This document shows, one piece after another, positions 12,201 to 27,200 of a stretch of 64,000 bases of DNA. Position 1 is the stretch's first letter. Every line of letters begins with the position of its first letter. The notes below the pieces were generated by a model. The model did not search any database and was not told the origin of the DNA. It saw only the letters and a list, made by a program, of their open reading frames with translations. This DNA is from Incurvaria masculella (lineage: Eukaryota > Arthropoda > Insecta > Lepidoptera > Incurvariidae). A program made the position numbers and the translations under genes. Location: assembly GCA_946894095.1 (NCBI GenBank), contig OX335646.2, positions 18,842,077 to 18,906,076 on the forward strand, written 5' to 3'.

Positions 12201-15200
12201 GAAAGTATTTATGAAAATAAATCTAAGGCTGGAGTGCACCATCTCTGGTCAATGATATTGTTATAGTTAAGATTGACCTTGCACTTCTGCGCGTGAAAAA
12301 TAATATTACATTTTTCAAAATTTCTGAGAAACAAAATAATGTAGAACCTTTGACACTGAGCCGCGCTGTGTGGTTGACCTCAGCAGCCGCGTTGCTAGCG
12401 ATGCAGGTGTAGTCACCGCTGTGCATTGACGTCACGCCACTGAACATCAACAAACTGAACTCGTCCAGTGACTTCTCTTGAATCTGAAACCCACATTCAC
12501 ATTGTTAGGCAGATTCTTAAAAAAAAACCAAGAATTTAAGAGCTAATTGATGTTTTAAATGCCGCAATTAAGTCGTTAGAGGATTCTCTATTCACGACGA
12601 ACATTTACATTGCCAATTATAATATTTAGTTTGATTGTTTGCAGCACAACTCGCCCTGCTCCTTATACGCGCAGTAAGCCCTCAAACAAAATATGTTTAT
12701 GTCTCGCGTAAGTTATAAACAGTGACATTTCGTATTGTTACCATGAATCTTTAATTGGTATCTTATGTTGACATTTAATATTTGTGTGTATCAAAAGTAC
12801 CTGCAAACTAGGAGAAAACGGCTGGCCATCCTTTAGCCACGAGAAGTAAATAGGCTTGTCGCCAGCATTGAGACCGCACAGTATTTGAGCGGAGCTTCCT
12901 TCGACCAGGTCGGAGGGGAACATGAACGGTGCAATCTTGGGTGGATCTGAAACACGATAAGAGAAGGCATGTTCATCTAAGATTTACAGTGAAACAGTTT
13001 TGTTGTTCATTTGTTTCATGGAGAGTTTTATGCGGAGCCGTTAAGCCGCTCCGCATGAAACTCTTTGGATTGCCTCATTTTACTTGTATACTTCCCGTAC
13101 CACGCATCTTCAAAATTACGCCACCTATCTCGGTTTTGCCAACGAATTGACATCATTGGTTCATTAACGGGAGCGTTATTAGCTTCTATCAAGCATTATT
13201 GTATTGCTGATTATTTACCGATTACTTCGCTTTAGTTTTTTCCCGGTTCTAGTCACGTGATGACTGGGTCGCGCGTGCGTTTTAACTGTGGTGTCGAAAC
13301 TACACAATAAGTGGACGGCTCGGTCGCCCATAGGTGGGCCCTACACATATCAACGCTTGCCGACGTGACGAAAACAGCGCGGAATTTTCCCTCTGGCACC
13401 AGTAACGTTGCGTACGAACCGCGACGCCAAACCCACGCAATATATACGAACGTTTGACGTGTATCTGCAGGTCCTTCTGCGCGTACTGGCCCGAGGGCGA
13501 GGTGACGCGGCACGAGTAGAGCCCCGCGTCCGCCGTCTCCGCCGGCCACAGCAGCAGCTCGCCGGCGCCGCCCGCCGCCGCGCGCCCCGCGCCCCCCGAC
13601 ACGTCCGCCCCGCCGCGCTGCCACCGGATGTCGCTGTCGGAAACAACGAGACAGTGTCGCTGAGATGGACGACGTGCGTGTGTCAATAGTATGCCCGCTG
13701 GACTGCTTAATGAAAAGGGCATCTCGAACCAGAACCAAAAATATAGGATCTTTAAGGAACGGCTCGTAGCTTAAGAGCGCGGGGCCTTGATTATCTTGCC
13801 AGAGGTCATGGGTCCGATCCCGGCCCCGTTCATGCACCACAGAATTTCTGAATTGCATAAGTGAATTTTGTTACTAATGCGAGCTGTTATATGGTCCGGA
13901 ATCCGGGTGAAACTGTAGGTCCCCTTCTCCTCTAGGCACGTCCGGGTTGGTACTATCGCTTGGTATATCCAGTGCAATGTAGCCGTGCTGATAAATTGAA
14001 GTTTCTGTCATGCTTCCTACGGAAATGTCATGGAGGGTGGTATTTGCCATTCATGTCCAGTTCCATAAAAAAGCAAAGATTCTTAAGGTAAGGAATAATC
14101 GGTTGTGTTTTAACATCAATTAATTCGATTCCATCATCGAGTCAGGCCAGTTCGCCTTTGCAAAAAGGCATAAGTCTATGTATAATCGTAACAGTTTCAA
14201 GTTATTGCTAGATGAATAATTATCGAAATGCGTGTGTAGGTAATTATTTACATTTACAGAGTGATATGTAAAAGGTATACGTAAATATGTCAATGCATTT
14301 ACTTAAGTTTCCGATGTTATGATGCATCTCGCCATTGTGAAGGCGGTAAGGTCCGAACAAAAGAGTCGCAGATAATAAAACTACTTAGTAGTGGTATTTA
14401 CTTAATTATAGTGTGCTATTTTATAATGTATTCTGGACTATCTTCATTTTGTAAAAGGCCATCAAAGAAAAAACCAAACAATATGCAAATGGACCTGGGG
14501 TCATTCATTTGTTCATTCATTCAGGACTAGAGTGAGTTCGAGTTCGGGAGTGAGTTAACCTAAGAATAGGTGGGAAATATATTGTTATTTAAATAACGGA
14601 ACCGTTATTTATACTTCCTACGTATTTACGGGACGGACCAGATTTTTACCTAACTGTTATGCTATTCAAGAAGTGTGGAAACATTTACTATTTGAAAAAG
14701 TGAGTTGATATTTAGTGACGAATTCGAACACACTCTTGCCCTGAATGGACCCTCTGTAGGGTACTTAGCGACGAAGCATGTTGAAACATGTAAAAAGTAA
14801 CAGTAAAAAATGAACAATAGTGCTGAAAAACATTGTCTTTCTAATCAAATGCACCTCCATCAACCTGATTGGAAATCCGGAGTAGGGACAGTAGACGGTT
14901 GCGTTGGATCCTGCCACCACGCGGATGGGGCCCACGCTGCGGATCGACGGTGGTCCTGCAATAGCACCAAATTGCAAATGTCACCTAATTCTTATGATAA
15001 TGCAACTGTCACAAAAAGAAAAGGTATGTTCTCCAAAAGTTACGAAGCATGGTATGAATGTGAACAATAGCTATGACTACAATACTCAACACAATAGCTA
15101 CGTATGAATCAAGGATGTTTTTAGAACAGTATGATCCTGGAAAGTGTCAAAAAGGGTCAGCAGGCTTATTCCTGGAAACCCGTAATCAGGAATCATAAGT

Positions 15201-18200
15201 CTAGAAAACCGCTTCTATAGTGGTTTTCAAAGCGATTTTGTTGACTGAAAACCTTGATTAATTGAAATAATATGCTCCGGAATCAATTCGTCAAGAAAAT
15301 CGCTTTGAAAACGTTATTCCAGGAATAGGGCTCCTGAGCAGAGTCTGCTAACTGACGGATTAATGGAGTAAATTCTCAATTTTATGATACGCCTGCTCTT
15401 CCTAGCGACTGCATCACTATGTTCGTTTTTGCCAAGGTTTATGCTCTGGTTTTCCTATTATACTATTCATCTACCTATGTATATTATTCTATCTCTACAA
15501 TTATTTGATGATATAAGCCAGTTGACCAGTCCAAGGATCGTGACCATCCTTTGACGACTGCTAAAATAAAGCTCACCATAGACATTCAGCCTTGTAGAAT
15601 GTTCGACAGCGCCTCGTGCGTTGTGAGCTCGGCACGTGTAGCGGCCTCCGTCCTCCGGTCGAACTGAGCTCAAATTAAGGTAGCTAACTGCATCACCGTT
15701 CACGCTCGTGTACTGTGAAATGGACCTGAAAGCATTTTACGTAAATGTATGAACAAAATTACTGTATTTTAGTGGAAAAATAATAATGAATCAAATTCTA
15801 ACTGATTAATTACTTTGATTATTTTGCAATAGGAGCCATTAAAGGCATCACAACAAATTGGGACCAAGAGACTGTGTTTGATGCATCGTACGTGCAGCGC
15901 GCTCTAGTTATTCAAGTAAATATATCCAGATGTATAGTAAAAAACATCGTTCGTCTCCAGTCTGCTATTTAAATACTTTAAGATTTCAAAAATGTCTAAA
16001 TAATATTGGAAGGTATGTTGTCATCAGAAAAGAAGACAAGAGACAATGATGAGAGATAAATGAAGTCAATGTTAAGATAGTCGTCGAAACATTTGATTTT
16101 GAGGGAGGCCCAAAGGAATAAATTACGTCGTAAAGCACTGTTTTAATGCAATATAACTATTTTAAAACCCTTCCTCCGTGTTACCCAACCCAATCAAAAC
16201 CAGTTACAGCGCCCTTCCCGGCGGGACTGACTAATTGGCGTATACGGCAAAAAATCGTGCTATTGCGCTCTGTCACCGTCTCTGGTTCAAAGAAAAAGAC
16301 AGGCTCCGTGATAAAAAAATACGAAATTTTCACAAAGCAGACTAAGCGCATAGGGTATGATTTAAGGATACGAGATATTCACACAGCGCATTGTGTATGA
16401 TTGGTTGGATTCAACAAAACGACTCATAGCTAAAAGTAAATCACGATTGATGTAGTCAGAAATAAAACAAAAACCAAATCGATTATAATTTTTCATGGAT
16501 CTAGGCCTAATTACTAGTTTTTTTTATCTTTTAGCCCTGCACGTCCAAAACCCATAAATTGGGCAAAAACATTTAACTTTGGGGCGTTGTAACTTAGAAA
16601 CTAATCACAATTTTACAATGCTAGAGGTCATCAAGTACTTAGTTAGATTTTTTTTATGAAAAACCGGTATTGGTAACTGAGAACTAAAGGTGCCTAGAAC
16701 AGCCAAATACACCTCGCCTCGCGAAACCCCTCTCAGCGAGGCACCTTATTCGATTAGATAAAGTTAGTATAATTTTGGATCTCCGACAAGAAATATGCTT
16801 TGCACGAGTTGAGCGGGACGGCCCGCCTTAAGCAATCATTTCAAATTCGTCAACAAATGAGTGCTGACCGATGAGGCGTATTGTGCTCTTCCAGCGGTTG
16901 GTTGTCAAGCAGCCAGGTGAAGCGGGGCGGTGGGCTGCCGGACGCGGCGCAGTGCAGCGCGAGCGCCGGTCCCGGGTGCAGGGCCTGCTCGATGAACGTG
17001 TAGTGCAGCTCTGGTGCAGTGTCTGCAATGTGTCGCTTCGTGAGATTAGTGCCAAGCGTTCATGGAAGGACGGGAGGAGCGATCGAAACTAAGTCGTAAT
17101 ACTATGGACAGTATAGCCTCTAGTTAGTTTAAAACGTCTAACTGTAGTTAGTTCGCTTACGAATTTGGGACGCGCAACGTTCGTTGCACTAACTACCTAG
17201 CGTTCTTTAAAGTTTTTGCGTCTTCTTACTTATTTTGACGTGTCGTTGGAACTGGACAAAATCAGTAGTAAGCGAATTCGTAACAGAAGTCACTCGCCGG
17301 CGCTACTATTTTTGTGGTACGCAGTTATACATTTATTTCTCAGAGGGCACTTAACTAATATTTTTTTTTATTCGTAGTTAACTTCAGAGACCTCTGCACC
17401 ATGTGTTTGATTTTTTTTCCATGGCAGAAACTTTGCTCAAAAGAAAAATCACCAAATAAATTTATTGATATTTCTTCGAAGTAGTCAGCTTAAATAACAA
17501 TATACATACGCATAGATGGTGCTTGTTATTATTCAAAGCAAATAATGTCCATTCAAGTAAAAAATAATCAAAACCTCGGAAAAACTCAATATCTAAACAC
17601 AAAATGCTTCGAAATTTGACCCGACGATTGCCAGAAAATTGAACTTTTTAGAGTGAAGACGTTATTCAATTCTAAATGCTAATCATTTACCTTTTGACCA
17701 AAAAAATTACCTATGTTATTGCATAGGTGTTTTCTCCCTTTTTTTATTAGCTATTTAAAAAAAAGGGATGGACATATTCATTTCGTAATACCTACTAACA
17801 TTCCGTTGGTCATAAATAAATGCCGATTTACTGGGCAATTACAGGAAAATGCTTGGAGAAATGAATAACTTGAGAGCAATAACAGAGCTATTTGTATCGT
17901 GAGGGATGCACGGCGTAGAGCAAAGCAACGACACGACGTTATACATATATCAAGTCTCCTACTTCCGGCGCTTTATTCCCTCCTTCCTGCAGGTCGCTAG
18001 CAGGTACGATTCTCTCCCTTCCTACGTAAAATATCACAGGGTTTTGTCCTGATTTTGCATTTCTACCTATACTTAGTTGAAATTATTTCGTGTAGGCTAT
18101 GCAAAGTCCATGATACTGATTTCATGTATGCAACCGTTGATAAGATAAAAATATTAAAGTCTACTTTGCATTTAGTAATCAACCGATATTTAATTTAATT

Positions 18201-21200
18201 TTTTTTTCATTTCATTTATTTAAACTTTTTGGTAGTCGAACTTCACCAAGCTACGTCACAAAGATCCGCGGATTCGATCAACCCAGTAAAGAAGAACCCG
18301 CAAAGAAACTTCACGGGTTTACATAACATATTTTTCCGTCCACAATTATGAAATACATACTTAGATCTAAATGCTACTGCCAAACAATTCCTTGGCAGAA
18401 CAGTTTAAGGGAAAGAACAAAGAACAATAAAAACAGCAACCCTCAGTTTAAGTTACTTTCAACTAATAAAGTTACTAATTCAATTATATAAATTAATATA
18501 ATTTATAGCATTACAAGTATACTCTGGTGTAAAAGCCGTCGTCAACTTAACCTATGTCAGGTGTATAAAGCCCTCGTCAAGTTTGATACCAATGAAGTGT
18601 ATCAAATCAATATATTTTATACTAGCTGCGGTACCCGGCTCCGCTCGGGTTAGCGTCGGCTAAATTATTTCATGGATAAAAAGTATCCGACATGGCTGAT
18701 CCAAAATAGGGTCAAACTGGTCCAGGACAATGTATCCATCTACCAAATTTAATCAAGATCGTTCGAGATGAAATAGCATGATTTAATGAGAAACATCCAA
18801 TAATTCCCATTTAGAGCTTCGTTGACATTTGGTGGCTATTTAAAAAAAAAGCATTTGCCGCCAGAACCTTTCTGCACTTGCACTGCAACATTGTTTACCT
18901 AGTAAGTAAGTAACGTGTAATGTAGGTAAGTTTTGCGAGGACTCCAACCCACAGCCAGCCTCAACATCGAAAACAGTAACCCATCTCGAACCTGACAGCT
19001 CCCAGAGATCCTATACATTGATAAAATACGCATATAAATCGGGTTTAGTGGTTCGCAAGTTATAAGAATTTAACACTCACTACTCACCCTTCAGGTAATG
19101 AAGCGTTATATTATGTAGCCTATAAGTTTTGAGTAGAATCAGGCTAGACGTAGATACAATCCGCATCTAAATCGAGTCATTGGTTCTCAAGGATTTTGCC
19201 AAGTAGTCCTAAAGTTGCGGGAAATACCAAGCCGTACCCGCCCCCCCCCTCCCCGCAGCCGCCCCCGTCGGACCGCCCGCCCCGCCCCCGGCCCCGCTGC
19301 CGCCGGTGTGAAGTAGCGCTACCGGCATCGTTTTCGCAGCCCCGTGAAAGTTCTAAAGCCCATGGGCACAAAATCTTTATTAATTGTAGCCTATGTCTTA
19401 TTCTGATGTATAAGCTATATTATTGTAAAGTTTCATTAAAATCCATTCAGTAGTTTTTACGTGAAAGATTAACAAACATCCATCCATCCATCCATAATTA
19501 CAAACTTTCCCCTTTATAATATTTACTAGCTGAGGTTTATAGATCAAACTTAAAATGGAGAATCATCAATTATATAGTTTAGCTTTAAAGTCAGTGCCGA
19601 AATATAATGGCAACGCAAATTCGCTACACCGGTTTTTGTTGGTAAGCGAAGAAATTTTGACAGAATTTTATGATGCAGTTAACCCAGCAGCATTCCAAAA
19701 TAAGGTGGTTCTTAATGGAATCCTATGCAAACTCGAAGGAAAGGCTGAAGAAGTCATTAACATACATGGTTCAGACACTTGGCAACAAGTCAAAGACATT
19801 TTAATACAAAACTTTGGTGACCAACGCGACGAGAATTCCCTAAATCGCGATCTCGTTAATATGTCCCAAGGAAACGACACAATACAAGGATTTTACGATA
19901 AGTGTTTGCACATCCTCAATGTGACAATAAACTATGTGAATCTACACAATGCAGATCCAGCAACAGTTGCCCACAAAAGAGAATTTTACACGAATCAAAC
20001 ACTTAAAACATTCTTGGCAGGGATTAAGGAACCTATGGGATCCACAATCCGCGCCATGAGACCCACATCACTACCCATTGCTCTTCAGTATATCAAAGAG
20101 GAACAAAATATTCAATATCTCCAAAGGCACAACAACAACCAACAACAAGCCAACCAGTGGCAACAACATCGTCCTCAAAATGTTAATAACAATACCCCTT
20201 TTAACAGATTTCCTGGCTCTCGCAGAGTTAACAACTCTGGTTTTCGATATAACCAACCCAAACCTACCCCAATGAGCGGAATATCTGAAAACTCAACACT
20301 GCTTCACACAGAACATTTTGAATCCAACCAACACCACGACGACCAAGAACTCGATTATAGCGACGAACAAGAGTTTGACAATATTCAAAATTTAGGATCC
20401 CGATCCCACAGACCAAATATGATTGAAATAAACACACACGTCCAAAGAGCATTGCCTTACATTAAAATTAAAAATCCTCCTTTGAAACTTTTGATCGACA
20501 CAGGAGCTAATATGTCATTTTTATCACCAGAAGTTGTCAAACAATATTTTCCCCAATACCGTGTCAATTACGACCCGTTCACTATAACCAGCGTCCACAA
20601 AACAAGCAGCCACAAGTTCTCACTTGAAATTCCAACCTTCGACGAATTTAACGAAGGAAATTTCTCAAAATTCCACATCTACAAATTCCATAACATTTTC
20701 GATGGATTAATTGGGTACGATATCTTGAAAGGATTTAAATCAAAGGTCGACCTAGAGAAAAATATCCTCGTTACTTCAAATTCAAATATCCCTATTCATA
20801 TGTATGAAACTGGAAAACAAAACCTTCTTGAGACCACTGTAAAGAGCAACCAAGTAAAACGTATCAACATCCCTGTATCAATTAACAATGGAGAGATATA
20901 ATATATATACCCGAATTTAAGATAGGACAATGTCATGTTCCACCAACAGTGACAAAATCCTTTCGAGGTCGAGCCCATGTTGAAGTTCACAACCCCACGG
21001 AAAATGATCTTATACTGAGCTTTCCCTTATCAGTTAAAGCAATACATTTGAACAACTATACATGTCTAGATTTCGAGAAACCATTTGAAACGAGCAGCGA
21101 TGATCTTATCGAAGACCTCATTAGAACCGATCACCTGAATTCAGAAGAACGGTCTAAACTCATTGCATTGTGCAAGAGGTACAGTGAAATATTCCATAAG

Positions 21201-24200
21201 GGAGATTCACCCTTAACATTCACCAATAATGTTAAACATCAGATAAAAAACTACTGACGAAATACCGGTCTACACTAAATCTTATCGCTATCCCTATATA
21301 CATAAAAATGAAGTAGAAAACCAGATTACGAATATGTTGAACCAAAAAATAATTCAACCTTCAGACTCCCCTTGGTCTTCACCTATCTGGATAGTCCCAA
21401 AAAAGGCAGACGCTTCGGGTAAACCTAAATGGAGATTGGTAGTGGACTATCGTAAAGTAAACGAAAAAACCATTAGTGATAGATATCCAATCCCAAATAT
21501 TAGTGAGCTCCTTGATAAGCTAGGAAGATGTCAATACTTTTCTACTATCGATCTTGCGAGTGGCTTCCTGCAGATAGAAATGAATCCTAAGGACGTAGCA
21601 AAAACAGCGTTTACGGTAGAAAACGGACACTACGAATACCTCCGAATGCCTTTCGGACTAAAAAATGCGCCATCAACATTCCAGCGACTGATGGATAATG
21701 TCCTTAGAGGTCTTGTCAACGATATATGTCTTGTTTACATGGACGATATAATCGTCTTTTCCACCTCACTTCAGGAGCACACGCTAAATCTGGAAAGAGT
21801 GTTCCAACGTTTAAGGGAAGCTAATTTTAAAATTCAGCTTGATAAGTCCGAATTTTTAAAAAAGGAAACAGCCTTTTTGGGTCACATCATAACACCGAAT
21901 GGCATAAAACCAAACCCCGATAAAATCGAGTGCATTCAAAATTACCCTATACCGAAAACCACCAGGGAAATCAAATCATTCCTTGGACTGGTCGGTTACT
22001 ATAGAAAATTCATTCCCGATTTCGCGAAAATTACCAAGCCACTAACCTCCTGTCTTAAAAAGAAAGCGAAGATAGAATTTACCCCTGAATACATAGAGAG
22101 TTTTCAAAAATGCAAAAACCTTCTGATGAATGATCCAATCTTACAATACCCACAATTTGACAAAGAATTCAATCTCAGTTGCGACGCCTCGAATTTTGCT
22201 ATCTCAGCAGTTCTCTCGCAGGGACCAATAGGGTCGGACAAGGCGATCGGTTATGCATCGCGCACCCTTAACGAAAGTGAAACCAACTACAGCACTATCG
22301 AAAAAGAGCTTTTGGCTGTAGTATGGGGCACTAAATACTTTCGACCATACTTGTTTGGCAGAAAATTTAATATTGTAACGGATCACAAGCCCTTAAAATG
22401 GCTTTTCTCACTCAAGGAACCCCATTCCAGGCTTACGAGGTGGCGTCTAAAATTAGAGGAATTCGAATACCAAATTCATTACAAACAGGGCAAATTAAAT
22501 ACTAACGCTGACGCACTTTCCAGGATTCCAATAGAATTAAATATCAACAATGCACAACCTACTAGTTTGGATAACGAATGCGATGACGAAAATATATCTA
22601 TGGTGGCAAATATTTCAGAAATTCCCGAATTGACGGACTGCGATGAATTGGAACGGATAACATCCAATACAGTGCACTCAAGCCAAGAAGATCCTATATT
22701 GAACATACCACTATCTGAAAACGCAATAAACACTTATAATATACAAATTATAATAGATCTTGTCCATCATTCTCCTGCAAAAGTAAAAACCTGTGAGATT
22801 TTTCCAAACAAAAAACGAATTTTGTGTCAAATCAACAAAAACAATTTTAAAAACGAAATCATAACCTTATTTAAAGATCATCTGAAACAAAACTCGTCTG
22901 CTGGGATTTGGCTATCAGATATCAATTTCATCCCTATAATCACTAAAACCTTACAAGAGACGTTCAGAAATTCCGCTTTCAACATTAAGATCTGCAAACT
23001 GAAATTAGACGATGTTCCTAAACTAGAACAACAAACTAAAATCATCAGAGACTACCACGACGGGAAAACCAACCACCGTGGTATACAAGAAACAGCACAA
23101 CACATAAAGCAACGTTATTATTGGCCTAATATAAATAAAAGCGTTTCAGAATACATTAACAATTGCGATATATGCCAAACTCATAAATACGAAAGAAACC
23201 CAAATAAACAAAAATATCAAATCGTTCCAATACCTAAACAACCGTTTGAAGTTTGTCACGTAGATACATTCACAGTTAAAGGACAAAAATTCCTTACGAT
23301 TATTGACACCTTTTCAAAATACGCACAAGCTTACCCCTTAAATAGTGCCACAGGAATTTCCGTCATAGAAGCATTAATAATATTCATGACACACCACGGA
23401 CTCCCGCTGGGGCTGACTGCAGACCAAGGCACAGAATTTAAAAACCAACCTTTCAAAGAATTTGCACAACTCCATAAAATCAATTTGCACTACACTAGTG
23501 TCAACAACCCACCGTCAAATGGAGCTATTGAAAGATTCCATTCGACTATTTTAGAACACATACGTATACTGTCGACCCAACAACCTCATATGCCTATCAT
23601 ACAACTAATGGCATATGCCGTGTTAGGATACAATCATTCTTTACACTCAGTAACTAACAAAAAACCAATAGATATAATAAATGGACACATTGATAATAGA
23701 GATCCTTTTGACATAAATACACTGCAAAGATGCCTGCAGAACTATGTAGATAAACACAAGGAACTGACTATGACACCTACGCAAGCCTGAACGAGAAACT
23801 TTTAAATAAACAAACCGACGAATTACGAATGACAAAACTGACATTCGAGACTACTACAATTTAATCGACATGGGATCCTATATCCACAAAAAAAAAAAAA
23901 AAAAACAGTCATCTTTGTGATAAAAATACCAATAATGTATTCCCAAACCTTTTCCTCTTACCAATTATTCCCTGTTCCAACTGTGAACTATCATCCCTCC
24001 TAAACCTTACCTGGTCTTGGATGAAGAACGCTATCAATACATGGACAATCAGTGCAAACAATTCCACCATGTCTACTACTGCTATTGGAACAAATCTTCT
24101 GGAACTCCCTGAGGATTGCAGCCTACTTACGAAGGTCCTCAATGTTCACAACAAGAAGAACAAACTCCGAGGATATCCCCTAAAACTTCAGTATCCGGAA

Positions 24201-27200
24201 TAAAATACCAACCAAGCAGAAAACTCCACGAAGTCCTTTTTCACCAAAACTGATAAAAAAGGGTCTTCGGTCTGATGAGGGAGATGTTATGCACTGCCTC
24301 CTTATCTCCGTGAGATAAGGCCAACGACGGTGTGACCGGACGCGGCAGGAATGTGTTGTCCAGTCTACGGAGCCTGGGAGCAGCCGGTGACATCACCACG
24401 GCCACCGGGGAACCGATGCTCTCCGCCCACCTTAGTCTACAGCCAACTTCGCCGGACTCCGGTCACTGACAAATCAATTGTATGTGAACGTTATATAAAT
24501 AAAAGTCAAAATATAATTATTGTGTAAGAAAGTTTATTACGAACCCGAAATATAATTCGCGCTCGCGCGTGGTACCTTCGGCTCTTCTCGGCAATACTCG
24601 GTCCTCGTCGGGTGGCCACCGCCGCCGTCTCGGCCCTCGCCGCGCTATCATTTCGTTTTTGCTCCGCGCTCTCAATATTTTTCTTTTTGCTCGGCTCCTA
24701 AGGGTCGTTACGTGATGTTCAATAGCTTAAAGCCTTCCTTAAGAATTAGGCTAACGAATGTAAAAATATGTTTTCAAACCTGACTGGCAGTTCCAGAGAT
24801 TAGGGCGTTCAAACAAAAAAACAAACAAACTCTTCAGCTTTATTATATTAGTATAGATAGTATAGATAGTATAGATAGTATAGATAGTATAGAAGTATAG
24901 ATTAGATAGAATAAGTAATTATATATAAAAAATACCAGAAAATAGTTTTTAAGGTATCTTTCCTGGAATATCGTATAGGAATCTACATCGGGATACTATT
25001 CATCTGTCACCATCGCCAGCTAGCTTTAGGAGTAGCTAATATTTAAGCGCTCATAAGTATTTAAAGCGGTTTCCATCAACATACTTAATATATGATATAT
25101 ATTTTTTTAAGAAAATCATCTTACTCATTGTTCTAACAGTAGGAGATAATCCAAAGTAAATACTTGCGGTGAATATTAAAATAGACGATTAAATATTAGA
25201 AGATATGATATATATATATATATATATGATATAGATACGTTTTTTTTTGTGAATGGACATGGATGGCTAATAATAGCACTAATCCACCACATCTAATGGG
25301 AACTAGATGCCATGCCAGGACCTTCCTTGGATGGAAAACACAGATATTTTCATTGCCGTTTCGATCATCGTTCAGGGCGGGATTAAGCCTACCACCTAGT
25401 AAGTAAGGAGCATACCTACTGCTTAACCTTGATTCGGAACAACGAATGAAACATCCTTTAATCTGCTCTTACGACATGTACGGGAATATATGCAGTGGGC
25501 ACGGGGACTGGCCTGGCGTACCAGAGGTCTGGGTTCAATTCCTCGCCCCGAGATTCACCAATTTCTTTCTCTTTCTGAATTCGATAAGTGCATTTCGTCA
25601 CGAATTCGAGCTGCTCCATAGTTCGGAATCCATGTAAAACTGTAAGTCCCCTTCCCCTACTAGGTGGTAGGGTCTAAGCTCGCCCGGGTTGGTACCATCG
25701 CATTGGATGAAAAGATGGTCGAGGCGGCATTGAAAAATTGTCCGTGTTTTCCATTCAGTTCAATGAAGCCGTGCTCATAAAGGGAAGGTTCTGGCATGGC
25801 ACCTAATTCCTTTGGGAATGTGGTGTATTGGGCTAATGTCATAACGGTAATTGTGTGGTATTAGACATTCTTGTCAGGTTGCATAAAAAAAACAGGTGCC
25901 GGAATGGGTTGCACGGTGCAAAACTTAACCACCAGATGGTGCCACATAAAACTATGCCAAGCTATCACGTAGAGGTTATGTTTGCTCGCGAATCACAGGC
26001 AATCACATATTCCGTATTTTCCATCCATTTCAAGGTATCTATTCATATTATATAACTCAGTTTAATTGTTCAACCACCTATAACCTTGAAATGAATCCGT
26101 GGCATAGTTTTATGTGGCGCCATCTGGTGGTAAAGTTTGGCAGCCGTCCTCCCCATTCACAGAGCACACTAATATGGATGGGTTGGATAAGATGGATAGG
26201 AGGTTTCGCATACCGCCGAGCCTCAGCTCCGCCGCGGCCTGCGCGTTGTCGCCGTCGCGCTCGGCGACGCACTGGTACATGCCGCGGTGCGCGCGCGCCA
26301 CGCCGTGCACGCGCAGCACGCGCTCGCCGCCGCCGCCGCCCGCCGGCGCGCCGTCGTGCAGCCAGCGCACGCGCACGTCCGCGCCGCCCTCCGCGCCCCC
26401 CACCGAGCAGTTGAACGTCACCACGCTGCCCGAGTTCGCGATCTGAAATCGTTTAAGCTGTCACTTGTTGACTAGTACTTGCCGGTCAATGCCAACTATG
26501 ACAGTCAGTGCGCGCGTACGGCCGTCAAACCTTTTTGGGATACTAACGGCCTTTTTCACTTACTGCTGCTTAGCTAAATCGCCACATATTAAGGGCCTTT
26601 CTTAGCAGCTTGCAATCAATACACGATAATCAGCACTTAAGTAATAAAGGCCCTTTAAGTATCGATTACATTAAATCAGCACTTGGTTGTTAGACGCATG
26701 CGTTGCAAGCCAAGAGAACGGTTTTTTTGTGTACATTTTTTTAATCCAACCTGGCATGGATGGCTATCAAGTCTCTCATGAAGTCAAGAAGTGCGTTACG
26801 TTATTTATGTTAGCTGTTCCATGGTTCTATATCCATCTAAAACTTTAGGTCCCCTTCCGGTACGTTAATCCCGCCCGGGTTGGTACCATCGCATTAAATG
26901 AACGATGTTCGAAGCGGCAATGAAAATTGTTCATGTTTTCCATCAAGATCAATGTAGCCGAGCAATGCCCTACTTCCCATGTATTGTGCTAGGCTAATAT
27001 CATTTGGTATTTATTAACTATCCATGTCCAGTGTCATAAAAAAATAACTATTAATTAGCTAGAGTCAAGTAGGACTCAGACATAAAGAAAGGATATTTCA
27101 GCTACAAAAATACTTTTCCAGTTTCCTAGCATTTGGCAATTTTTTACCTGATATAATTGCTCGAATTAATAGTTTTAAATAGAAACGTTTTTGTTTCTGA

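Larger units (their letters stand above)
19535..24570 (+). mobile_element. Ty3/gypsy-type LTR retrotransposon, 5' LTR missing, frames broken
   Basis: Contains gag-protease, reverse transcriptase, RNase H and integrase in the Ty3/gypsy order. A probable 3' LTR starts with TGTTATGCACTG at 24,289, after a purine-rich gatgagggaga tract, and carries a TATATAAATAAA signal at about 24,495. No matching LTR or primer-binding site precedes gag, and no envelope gene is present. Two short indels separate the frames. The right limit of the LTR (about 24,570) is an estimate. Confidence 0.9.

Noticed and set aside
13756..13830. tRNA-like sequence considered as a tRNA gene (also at 25,488 and 44,573)
   Set aside because: A- and B-boxes are present, but there is no convincing anticodon stem, and each is fused to the SINE body and A-run.
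24021..24203. 60-codon frame after pol considered as an envelope remnant
   Set aside because: No signal peptide, membrane segment or cleavage motif; too short and unsupported.
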